A stretch of 64,000 nucleotides of DNA, taken from Caulobacterales bacterium (GTDB lineage: Bacteria > Pseudomonadota > Alphaproteobacteria > Caulobacterales > Caulobacteraceae). Both the position numbers and the translations under genes were made by a program. The stretch covers positions 46,991 to 110,990 of the forward strand of contig CANJID010000004.1 of NCBI GenBank assembly GCA_947474395.1, given 5' to 3'. Below, one piece after another: positions 15,595-22,698 of this stretch (positions are counted from its first letter, which is position 1; the number at the start of each line of letters is the position of its first letter). The notes beneath the pieces were generated by a model. That model saw nothing but the letters and a program-made list of their open reading frames with translations. It was not told where the DNA came from and did not search any database.

Positions 15595-15813
15595 ATGAGC
15601 GCAAAGAACGGGCCCGATCGCGCCACCTTCACTGTGGCTCCTCACCAGGGCGGCTGGGCGGTCGAGCACGACGGCGAATATTCCGATCCCTGCTCGTCCA
15701 AGGAAGAAGCCAAGGCGATGGCCAACAAGCGGGCGCGGGCTTCCCAGGACGCCGGCAAGCCCTGCCGCGTGCGGGTGAGCGGGGAACTGGGCTTCTTCGC
15801 CACCGTCGACTAG
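15595..15813 (+). CDS. DUF2188-like small protein
   Basis: 72 residues from ATG at 15595, with AAGGA nine bases upstream; an in-frame ATG at 15529 would add an unlikely N-terminus. The pattern TFTVAPHQGGWAVEHDGEYSDPCSSKEEAKAMANKRA, V-HQGGW-V followed by an alanine-rich helix, is that of DUF2188, a small domain of unknown role. Cytoplasmic. Monocistronic by position. Confidence 0.7.
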   Translation: MSAKNGPDRATFTVAPHQGGWAVEHDGEYSDPCSSKEEAKAMANKRARASQDAGKPCRVRVSGELGFFATVD

Positions 15814-15826
15814 AGCCCCTCTGCGG

Positions 15827-17194
15827 CTACTCCAGCACGATCGGCTTGCGGTGCGTTTCGATGCCGAAGCGGCTGTAGGCCAAGCCGGCCACCAGGCAGG
15901 CGAAGGCCAGGAACAGGAACGCCGGCTGGACCGCGTCCATGGTCGCCTTGGGGTTCACCAGATTTCCGGTTCCCGCGATCAGCCCCATCACCAGCGGCCC
16001 CACGATCTTGCCGAGCCCGCCTGAGGCGGCCGCCAGCCCCGTGCCCATGGCGGCGCTGCGCACCGGATAGACCTCTGCGGCGTAGGGGTTGAGGTTGGAA
16101 AACCCCCCGTCGAAGAAGACCTGCCCGCAGACCAGGAACAGCAGGAAGAGCGGGATCATGCCGAGGTAGTCGGCGTGGAAGACCGCCGCCAGGCCTAGGA
16201 ACAGGGCGCCCCCGTAGCCGTGGAGCCAGCCGCTCTTCACCCGCCCGAACTTCATCGGCAGGACCACGAACAGGCACCGGCCCAGGGTCCCGGCAAGGCT
16301 GACCCAGATGAAGGTGGCGGCCGCCTTTTGGGGAGCGACGTGCAGGACCTGGGCGACGATGGTGGGCCCCCACAGCAGGACCCCGGCGTAGGCGGTGCCG
16401 ATGCCGACCTGGACCAGGAAGATGAGCCAGAAGCGCCGGGGCACGCGCCAGAGTTCGCTCACCGGCACGCGGGGCGGCGGGGCGCTTTCGGGGGGCAGCG
16501 CGACCTCGCGGCCGATCATCTTCGAGAGGGCGGCGCGAGCCTTCTCGCCGCGACCGTTGGCGGCGAGCCAGCGGGGCGATTCCGGAACCACGAAGGCGAT
16601 GGCGATCCCCACCACGATGGGCAGGGCGCCCAGGGCCGCGACCCCCCGCCATCCGAGCATGGGATAGAGGGCGGCCACCACCACGGAGGCCAGGACCACC
16701 CCGAGGGAGGCGGGGACCCCGAGGCTCGAGCCGATGGGCGTGCGCCAGCGCGTCGGGGTGTATTCGACGATCAGGGCGAACTGGCTCGCCCCCGCGCCGC
16801 CGTAGCCGACCCCCACCATGAAGCGCAGGAAGGCGAACAGCATCCAGGCGCCCTCCGGGATCAGGGATACGGCCCCGGCGCTGAGGCAGTAGATGAAGGC
16901 GCAGCCCACCACCACGACCTTGCGGCCATAGCGGTCGGACAGGCGGCCGAAGATCAGGGCGCCGACCATGGCCCCCAGGCCCGCCGACAGCAGGATGATG
17001 GTGGTCTGGCCGAAGGTCAGGCCCCACTGGGGCGCAATCGCCGAGACCAGGAAGCCGACGATGAAGAAGTCGAAGATCTCGCAGACCAGCTGGGTGACGA
17101 TCAGGCCGAAGGTCGCCCAGTAGCGCCCGCTAAGGGGCGCGGCGTCGATGCTCGCGGCCAGCTCCTCGGCGGAGGTCGGCGTGACGGCGGTCAT
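15827..17194 (-). CDS. MFS transporter, aromatic-acid/sugar porter type
   Basis: 455 residues with twelve predicted membrane segments. After the first segments comes the MFS signature GRLSDRYGRK (about residues 83-92), and PESPRWL lies at the end of segment 6. These are features of the sugar porter and aromatic acid:H+ symporter groups. Likely an inner-membrane proton symporter for a carboxylate or aromatic acid; the substrate is not readable. Its ATG overlaps the stop of the upstream SnoaL gene (ATGA), so the transporter and that protein should act on the same compound. Confidence 0.85.
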   Translation of the reverse strand: MTAVTPTSAEELAASIDAAPLSGRYWATFGLIVTQLVCEIFDFFIVGFLVSAIAPQWGLTFGQTTIILLSAGLGAMVGALIFGRLSDRYGRKVVVVGCAFIYCLSAGAVSLIPEGAWMLFAFLRFMVGVGYGGAGASQFALIVEYTPTRWRTPIGSSLGVPASLGVVLASVVVAALYPMLGWRGVAALGALPIVVGIAIAFVVPESPRWLAANGRGEKARAALSKMIGREVALPPESAPPPRVPVSELWRVPRRFWLIFLVQVGIGTAYAGVLLWGPTIVAQVLHVAPQKAAATFIWVSLAGTLGRCLFVVLPMKFGRVKSGWLHGYGGALFLGLAAVFHADYLGMIPLFLLFLVCGQVFFDGGFSNLNPYAAEVYPVRSAAMGTGLAAASGGLGKIVGPLVMGLIAGTGNLVNPKATMDAVQPAFLFLAFACLVAGLAYSRFGIETHRKPIVLE

Positions 17195-17670
17195 ATCTCG
17201 AGCCTGGCGATCCCGATGTTTTCGTCGGTGGCGTCAACGCCGATCCAGGGACCGTGCCTGTCGGAGAACCAGCCGAGGTGGCGTTCCTTGATCAGCCACT
17301 GGCCGCCCGTCTTGACCAGGGTGTCGCGGGACCAGCCGGTGGAGGCGACGACCTTGCGGTCCTCCTCGGTATACCACTTGATCACCGTCCAGTAGGAGAA
17401 GACGGCGCAGCGCTCGCCATCGCCGTCGAACCAGAGGTGGCTGACCTGGTGCTGGCGGCCGCGGAAGTCCGGCAGGTTGATGAAGGTCGAGGCGAAGCGA
17501 CGGATGCCGCCCGGCCCGTCGTAGCGGTTGCCGCGGGTGTCGATGCCGACCCCGTCCGGGGTGAAGCAGGCCGCCACCCCATCCGGGTCGCCGCTGTCCA
17601 GCGCCCACACGTAGCGTCCCAGCCGGTCGGTGATGGCAGCGCGGTCTTCCAGGCTCAAAGGCGCAGGCAT
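17191..17670 (-). CDS. Cytoplasmic SnoaL-like protein
   Basis: 159 residues from ATG at 17670, preceded by a GGGGGA ribosome site. No signal peptide. One NTF2-like domain: DRLGRYVWALDSGDPDGVAACFTPDGVGIDTRG at the start, HQVSHLWFDGDGERC in the middle and RDTLVKTGGQWLIKERHLGW at the end. This is the polyketide-cyclase/dehydratase-like SnoaL_4 layout used by small-molecule isomerases, hydratases and dioxygenase beta subunits. Lacks the NPVTG tail of the secreted clusters. Coupled to the MFS transporter by ATGA overlap. Confidence 0.8.
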   Translation of the reverse strand: MPAPLSLEDRAAITDRLGRYVWALDSGDPDGVAACFTPDGVGIDTRGNRYDGPGGIRRFASTFINLPDFRGRQHQVSHLWFDGDGERCAVFSYWTVIKWYTEEDRKVVASTGWSRDTLVKTGGQWLIKERHLGWFSDRHGPWIGVDATDENIGIARLEI

Positions 17671-17761
17671 GTCGTCCCCCAGATTTTGGCGGAGGGTAGG
17701 CATGGATGGCCGGGCCCGACTAGACCTTGCGACGATAGGCGGCCGATCTGCACCCTGAGCC

Positions 17762-17944
17762 CTAGCGGGCGGGCGGCTTCGGCCTGGCCGCGTTTTCCGA
17801 CACGGGGTCGCGCCCCGTCCTGGCGGCGAGGACGGACCATCGCTCGGCGATCTCCAGATAGGCCGAGCGGTCCTCGATCGAGGCGGATGAGCGTGCAAGG
17901 AGGAGCGCCTCTGTCGCCCGGCTGCTGTAGCTTTCGGCTGACAT
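17762..17944 (-). CDS. Small hypothetical helical protein
   Basis: 60 residues (MSAESYSSRATEALLLARSS, then SASIEDRSAYLEIAERWSVLA...). The pattern of an N-terminal Y-x-x-RA-E-ALLLA helix and an ERW-x-LA helix matches a small conserved protein type I associate with Caulobacterales and rhizobia. Function unknown. The ATG at 17944 was chosen because upstream residues lose the pattern. Confidence 0.5.
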   Translation of the reverse strand: MSAESYSSRATEALLLARSSASIEDRSAYLEIAERWSVLAARTGRDPVSENAARPKPPAR

Positions 17945-18165
17945 GGGAAATCTCCGGTCGCCAGCCGAGCCTTGCATGGCGGTTGTAGTCGAGACCTGTT
18001 AGAACGGATCGGAAGCTATTCGGCTCCCAATATTCTAATAAATGATGGAGAATGGAACTTAATAGGACCGTGAGTCCTGTTAACGCAAAGCTTGAATGCC
18101 TAAACGTGAAAGGCGGCGCAAGCCTGCAAGCGTAGCTGTGCTTCCGATTACGGCCCGCGAAGATT

Positions 18166-19185
18166 TCAAGATTGGCCGTTTGCTGGCGGGTCCGTCATCA
18201 CTACGATCTTGCCGATGGCTTCGCGGGCGGCGAGGCGGGCGATGGCGTCGCCGCCCCGGGCGAGGGGGAAGCGCATCGAAACGCGGGGGCGGATCAGGCC
18301 GCGGTCATAGAGCTCGATCAGTTCGCGCACCCGTAAGGATTCGCCTTCGGGATCGTCGCGGATCACCGCTCCCCAGGCGACGCCGACCACATTGCAGCTC
18401 TTCAACAGCACCAGGTTGAGCGGCAGTCGGGGGATCCCCGCGGGGAAGCCGACCACCAGGAAGCGCCCGTTCCAGGCGATGGCGCGGATCGCGGCCTCGG
18501 CGTAGTCGCCGCCCACGGGGTCGAACACCACGTCGGCGCCGGCAGGCCCGCAGGCGGCCTTGAACTGGGCGGACAGGGCCTTGGCCGCCTCGCGGTCGAA
18601 GGGGCCCCGCGGATAGACCAGGGCCTGGTCGGCCCCGGCGTCCCTGGCCGCGGCGGCCTTGTCAGGCGAGGAAACGGCGGCGATCACCCGGGCGCCGGCG
18701 GCCTTGCCCAGCTCCACGGCGGCCAGGCCCACGCCCCCGGCGGCGCCCAGCACCAGCAGGGTCTCGCCGCGATGCAGCCGCCCGCGCTCATGCAGGGCGT
18801 AGTGGGCCGTACCGTAGGTCATGGTCAGGGCGGCCCCCTCGTCGAAGGGCATGGCCTCGGGCATGGGGACCAGGCGCTCGGCGGCGACGGCCAAAAGTTC
18901 GCTCATGCCCCCGAAGGCGGTGTAGGCGATCACCCTCTGGCCGAGTTCGAGCCCGGAGACGCCGGGGGCCAGGGCCTCGACCACGCCGGCGATCTCGCAG
19001 CCCGGGGCGAAGGGGCGCTCGGGAAGGAGCTGGTACTTGTCCTCGATGATCAGCACGTCGGGGAAGTTCACCCCGCAGGCCTTCACCCGCACCAGGGCCT
19101 CGCCGAGCCCCGCAACGGGGTCGGGCAGAGTCTCCAGGGTCAGGGTCTCGGGCGGCCCGGGCGCACGGCTGAGCAGGGTTTGCAT
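18166..19185 (-). CDS. NADPH:quinone oxidoreductase-like MDR enzyme
   Basis: 339 residues from ATG at 19185. Medium-chain dehydrogenase/reductase fold: a GroES-like domain with KACGVNFPDVLI (about 35-46) and the coenzyme-binding GAAGGVG (147-153). The catalytic zinc ligands are absent, as in zeta-crystallin/quinone reductases. Catalyses NADPH-dependent reduction of quinones or enones in the cytoplasm. The upstream 20-residue in-frame extension starting at 19245 is proline/arginine-rich and unlikely. Single gene by position. Confidence 0.88.
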   Translation of the reverse strand: MQTLLSRAPGPPETLTLETLPDPVAGLGEALVRVKACGVNFPDVLIIEDKYQLLPERPFAPGCEIAGVVEALAPGVSGLELGQRVIAYTAFGGMSELLAVAAERLVPMPEAMPFDEGAALTMTYGTAHYALHERGRLHRGETLLVLGAAGGVGLAAVELGKAAGARVIAAVSSPDKAAAARDAGADQALVYPRGPFDREAAKALSAQFKAACGPAGADVVFDPVGGDYAEAAIRAIAWNGRFLVVGFPAGIPRLPLNLVLLKSCNVVGVAWGAVIRDDPEGESLRVRELIELYDRGLIRPRVSMRFPLARGGDAIARLAAREAIGKIVVMTDPPANGQS

Positions 19186-19372
19186 GGCCGCCCATGGAAG
19201 GCCGCCGCGCCGCCGGACGCAATGGGCCCCTTCAAGCCCCGGCATGGCTTACGGGCGTGAACCACGAAGCCTTAGTGACACGGACCGCATTCCGCACTTA
19301 GGCTGTCCGAAGCGATTCCCCCCCGCGTTCAGAGGGGGCGAGGCGCGTCGCACTCTAGGAGCGGGCAGGAAA

Positions 19373-19633
19373 ATGGCTGAAGCAAAAAAGACGAACCCCC
19401 TGCAGCGGCCGCTGCAACCCTCGGCCGAACTGGCCGCCGTGGTCGGACCGGGCCAACTGTCCCGTGGGGAAGTGGTCAAGAAGATTTGGGACTACATCAA
19501 GAAGAACAACCTCCAGAATCCCGCCAACAAGCGCGAGATCGTCGCCGACGCCAAGCTGAAGCCGGTTTTCGGCGGCCTGGACAAGGTCAGCATGTTCGAG
19601 ATGAACAAGCACCTCGCCAAGCACCTGAAGTAG
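19373..19633 (+). CDS. SWIB/MDM2 domain protein
   Basis: 86 residues from ATG at 19373, ribosome site GGGCAGGAAA. The PLQPSAELAAVVGPGQLSRGEVVKKIWDYIKKNNLQNP stretch followed by ANKREIVADAKLKPVF and VSMFEMNKHLAKHL is the complete SWIB fold. These stand-alone bacterial SWIB proteins are thought to act on chromatin or topoisomerase; the role is not established. A strong terminator follows. Confidence 0.9.
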   Translation: MAEAKKTNPLQRPLQPSAELAAVVGPGQLSRGEVVKKIWDYIKKNNLQNPANKREIVADAKLKPVFGGLDKVSMFEMNKHLAKHLK

Positions 19634-19639
19634 GTTTTC

Positions 19640-19693
19640 CGGGGCGGGGGCGGCGCAAAGCGCGCGGCCCCCGCATCCCCGCGCTTCTTTTTT
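19640..19693 (+). terminator. Intrinsic terminator of the SWIB gene
   Basis: A GC-rich hairpin (GCGGGGGC...GCCCCCGC with inner GCGC AAA GCGC) is followed by CTTCTTTTTT at about 19684-19693. It begins a few bases after the stop codon. Confidence 0.75.
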
Positions 19694-19767
19694 GGCCGCG
19701 CTTTTTTGGGCGGTGGCCGCCACGTCGTTCATCTTAGGGGAAGCGCTGGCGTTCCCCGGAGAAGGTT

Positions 19768-19790
19768 TGATCTTCTGACCGGAAAGATCA
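19768..19790 (+). promoter_or_regulatory. Leader hairpin of FGE-like gene 1
   Basis: TGATCTT (19768-19774) pairs with AAGATCA (19784-19790). It lies 15 bases before the ATG of the first FGE-like gene, and the same hairpin is found before the second copy. The surrounding sequence (GCGTTCC, AAGGTTTGATCTTCT, GAAAGATCAGCCTGG) is also shared. Confidence 0.55.
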
Positions 19791-19805
19791 GCCTGGGAGG
19801 CGACG

Positions 19806-20735
19806 ATGATCCGGTTTCGCATTGCATCCTTGATTGTCGCCGTGACGGCCCTGGCCGTCGCGGGCGGTTTTGCGTTTTCGACCCATGCGGCGCCCGCCAC
19901 GGCGAGGCACGCGGTGGGCGCGCACTTCCGCGACTGCGCCAACTGCCCCGAGATGGTGGTGGTGCCGGCGGGCAGCTTCCTGATGGGCTCGCCGGCGAGC
20001 GAGACGGGGCATCGTGACAGCGAGGCCCAGCACCGCGTCACCTTCAAGAAGCCCTTCGCCGTCGCGAAGTATACGATCACCTGGGACCAGTGGATGGCGT
20101 GCGTGCGCGACCGCGGCTGCGACGGCCAGGCGGTCGAGGAGGCCCTGCGCATCGGCCAGGACGGCAAGCCGCTGGGCGCCGCCTATGTCGATCACGGCCG
20201 GGGCAATCGTCCGATGGTGGGCGAGAGCTGGTACGACGCGCAGACCTACGTCGGCTGGCTGAACCGCAAGACGGGCTCGACCGGCTATCGCCTGCTCTCG
20301 GAATCCGAGTTCGAGTACGCGCAGCGCGCGGGCACGACGACGACCTTCCCCTGGGGCGACAAAGCCGACCACAACTTCGCCAACTGGGGCCCGGAGGACG
20401 ACGTGAAGCCCCTGGGGCCGGGGTTCGGGGGCCGCGACGTCTGGGGGATGCAGACCGCGCCGGTGGGGTCTTTCCCGCCCAACGCCTGGGGCCTCTACGA
20501 CATGAACGGCAACGTCTATCAGTGGATCGAGGACTGCAATCAGCCCGACGTGACCAAGCTGCCGACCGACGGCTCGGCCCAGGTCGAGGTCGGGTGCCGC
20601 ACGCGGGGCCTGAAATCCAACTCCTTCGAGAGCCACACCAATTCCCTGCGCTCGGCCAACCGCTCGTTCCCCTACGCCCCGACCCTGCGCGGCCGGGACT
20701 ACCTCAGCATCCGGGTGGCCAAGACCTTGCCGTAG
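19806..20735 (+). CDS. Secreted FGE/sulfatase-modifying-factor-like protein, copy 1
   Basis: 309 residues with a signal peptide (ends FAFSTHAAPA). The mature protein starts with DCANCPEMVVVPAGSFLMGSP, a common opening of the FGE-sulfatase fold. It continues with RPMVGESWYDAQTYVGWLN, YRLLSESEFEYAQRAGT, NAWGLYDMNGNVYQWIEDC and SANRSF. True formylglycine-generating enzymes have two active-site cysteines shortly before the final Arg-rich strand. Here that segment (RGLKSNSFESHTNSLRSANR) has none, so cysteine oxidation is unlikely. A binding or different enzymatic role is more plausible. The next gene is a tandem duplicate. Confidence 0.85.
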   Translation: MIRFRIASLIVAVTALAVAGGFAFSTHAAPATARHAVGAHFRDCANCPEMVVVPAGSFLMGSPASETGHRDSEAQHRVTFKKPFAVAKYTITWDQWMACVRDRGCDGQAVEEALRIGQDGKPLGAAYVDHGRGNRPMVGESWYDAQTYVGWLNRKTGSTGYRLLSESEFEYAQRAGTTTTFPWGDKADHNFANWGPEDDVKPLGPGFGGRDVWGMQTAPVGSFPPNAWGLYDMNGNVYQWIEDCNQPDVTKLPTDGSAQVEVGCRTRGLKSNSFESHTNSLRSANRSFPYAPTLRGRDYLSIRVAKTLP

Positions 20736-20799
20736 TCGTCATGGCGAGGTGGGAGCTTCCCTAGCGCTGAAAGGGAAGCTGGCGTTCCGTCTCAAGGTT

Positions 20800-20821
20800 T
20801 GATCTTCTGTGGGAAAGATCA
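20800..20821 (+). promoter_or_regulatory. Leader hairpin of FGE-like gene 2
   Basis: TGATCTT (20800-20806) pairs with AAGATCA (20815-20821), 16 bases before the ATG. It is the duplicate of the hairpin at 19768-19790; the stem is unchanged while the loop differs (CTGTGGGA here, CTGACCGGA there). Confidence 0.55.
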
Positions 20822-20837
20822 GCCTGGGGAGGCGCTC

Positions 20838-21764
20838 ATGGTCCGGTTCCGCATTGCATCCTTGATTGTCGCCGTGACGGCCCTGGCCGCCGCGGGCGGT
20901 TTTGCGTTCTCGTCCCATGCCGCGCCCGCCAGGGCCAAGCCGGCCGTAGGCAAGAGCTTTCAGGACTGCGCCCACTGCCCGGTGATGACGGTCGTGCCGG
21001 CCGGCTCCTTCATCATGGGCTCGCCGCTTACCGAAGCCACCCGCCAGGACGACGAGGGCCAGCACCGCGTCACTTTCAAAAAAGCCTTCGCCGTCGCCAA
21101 GTACCTGGTCACCTGGGACCAGTGGGAAGAGTGCGTGCGTGACCGCGGCTGCGACGGGGTGGCTGTCGAGGAGGCCCTGCGCATCGGCCAGGACGGCAAG
21201 CCGCTCGGCGCGGCCTATGTCGACCACGGCCGGGGCAATCGTCCGGTGGTGGGAGAGAGCTGGTACGACGCCCAGATGTACGTCGGCTGGCTGAACCGCA
21301 GGACGGGCTCGAACGCCTACCGCCTGCTCAGCGAATCCGAGTTCGAGTACGCCGCCCGGGCCGGGACCACCACCACCTTCCCCTGGGGCGACAAGGCCGA
21401 CCACAACTTCGCCAACTACGGCACCGAGGACGACAAGCCCCTCGGGGCGGGGATCGGCGGTCGCGATGTCTGGGGGATGCAGACCTCGCCCGTGGGCTCG
21501 TTCCCGCCCAACGCCTGGGGCCTCTACGACATGCAGGGCAACGTCTATCAGTGGATCGAGGACTGCAATCAGCCCGATGTGACGAAGCTGCCCACGGACG
21601 GTTCGGCCCAGAAGGACGTCGGCTGCCGCACGCGGGGCTTCAAGTCCAACTCCTTCGAGAGCCATCCGCAGAGCCTTCGCCCCGCCAACCGCTCCTACCC
21701 TTACGTCCCCACCCAGCGCGGCCGGAACTACCTCGGCATCCGGGTGGCCAAGACCCTGCCGTAA
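20838..21764 (+). CDS. Secreted FGE/sulfatase-modifying-factor-like protein, copy 2
   Basis: 308 residues from ATG at 20838. It matches the preceding gene along its whole length: signal peptide, DCAHCPVMTVVPAGSFIMGSP, the GLYDMQGNVYQWIEDC core, and the C-terminal RGFKSNSFESHPQSLRPANRS segment that again lacks the catalytic cysteine pair. Divergence is concentrated in the N-terminal mature part. It carries its own copy of the leader hairpin, so the duplication included the regulatory leader. Confidence 0.85.
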   Translation: MVRFRIASLIVAVTALAAAGGFAFSSHAAPARAKPAVGKSFQDCAHCPVMTVVPAGSFIMGSPLTEATRQDDEGQHRVTFKKAFAVAKYLVTWDQWEECVRDRGCDGVAVEEALRIGQDGKPLGAAYVDHGRGNRPVVGESWYDAQMYVGWLNRRTGSNAYRLLSESEFEYAARAGTTTTFPWGDKADHNFANYGTEDDKPLGAGIGGRDVWGMQTSPVGSFPPNAWGLYDMQGNVYQWIEDCNQPDVTKLPTDGSAQKDVGCRTRGFKSNSFESHPQSLRPANRSYPYVPTQRGRNYLGIRVAKTLP

Positions 21765-21807
21765 GCTCTGAAGTCATGCGTTTCGCGAACAAGCCACGGA
21801 GGACGAG

Positions 21808-22125
21808 ATGAAGTTCCTGATGGAGGCGCGTTACACGGTCGAGGGGGCCAAAGGCCTGGCCCGCGACGGCGGCACGGGACGCGGGGCGGCGATCTCGAAG
21901 ATGGTCGAGGGCCTCGGCGGCAGGGTGGAGGCCTTCTACTACTGCTTCGGCGAGGCCGACTGCATCATCATCGCCGACCTGCCCGACCATGCGGCGGCGG
22001 CGGCCATCGCCATCGCCGTCGGCCAAGCGGGCGGGGCCAGCCTCAGGACCACGGTGCTGATCCCGCCAGAGGAGATCGACCGCGCGGGCAAGATGGCCGT
22101 GAACTACCGCCCGCCCGGCGGGTGA
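21808..22125 (+). CDS. GYD domain protein
   Basis: 105 residues. Ferredoxin-like alpha/beta fold of the GYD family: FLMEARYTVEGAKGLARDGGTGR at the start, then GGRVEAFYYCFGEADCIIIADLPDHAAAAAIAIAV and the TTVLIPPEEID strand. These small cytoplasmic proteins are of unknown function and often sit near oxidoreductases. It lies 72 bases before the molybdenum hydroxylase operon and could belong to it. Confidence 0.85.
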   Translation: MKFLMEARYTVEGAKGLARDGGTGRGAAISKMVEGLGGRVEAFYYCFGEADCIIIADLPDHAAAAAIAIAVGQAGGASLRTTVLIPPEEIDRAGKMAVNYRPPGG

Positions 22126-22197
22126 CCGCCCGCCTCGCTTGAGCTTGGCGCCGGTTCAGTGCAAGCCTTCCGCAGCCGCGGGGGCGGGAGGATTTTC

Positions 22198-22698
22198 ATG
22201 GCCGAGCGCATGTCGCTCAAGGTGGACGGCAAGGTCCACGCGATCGAGGCGGACCCCGCCAAGCCGCTGCTCTATGTGCTGCGCGACGAGTGCGGGCTGA
22301 ACAACCCGCGCTTCGGCTGCGGCCTCGCCCAATGCGGCGCCTGCACGGTGCAGGTGGACGGCAAGGCGATCCGATCCTGCGTCACTCCCGCTTCGTCGGT
22401 ACAGGGGATGGAGATCACCACCATCGCCGGCCTCGGCACGCCGGCTAACCCGCACCCCCTGCAGCAGGCCTACCTCGACCAGCAGGTGCCCCAGTGCGGC
22501 ATGTGCACCAACGGCTTCCTGATGACGGGGGCCGCCCTCTTGAAGGAAATCCCCCGCCCCGACCCGCACCAGATCCGCGGGGCCCTCTCCGGGCTGAAGT
22601 GCCGCTGCGGCACGCACCTTTCGATCATCCGCGCGATCCTTCAGGCCTCCGGCCAGAAGGCCGAGTGGGAAGGTCACGGCGAGGGAGAAGAGGCGTGA
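22198..22698 (+). CDS. Molybdenum hydroxylase [2Fe-2S] small subunit (IorA-like)
   Basis: 166 residues from ATG at 22198, ribosome site GGGAGGA. Plant-type [2Fe-2S] domain with C41, C46, C49 and C61, and a helical [2Fe-2S] domain with C100, C103, C135 and C137: all eight cluster ligands are present. It passes electrons from the molybdenum centre of the next gene's product. The two-subunit arrangement without an FAD subunit is that of isoquinoline 1-oxidoreductase and some aldehyde oxidases. The stop overlaps the next start (GTGA). Confidence 0.92.
   Translation: MAERMSLKVDGKVHAIEADPAKPLLYVLRDECGLNNPRFGCGLAQCGACTVQVDGKAIRSCVTPASSVQGMEITTIAGLGTPANPHPLQQAYLDQQVPQCGMCTNGFLMTGAALLKEIPRPDPHQIRGALSGLKCRCGTHLSIIRAILQASGQKAEWEGHGEGEEA

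Noticed and set aside
18096..18419. Plus-strand open frame between two genes
   Set aside because: Largely antisense to the quinone oxidoreductase, Arg-rich, with no ribosome site.
19806..21764. True formylglycine-generating enzymes
   Set aside because: The active-site cysteine pair is missing from both proteins and no sulfatase gene is seen in the window.
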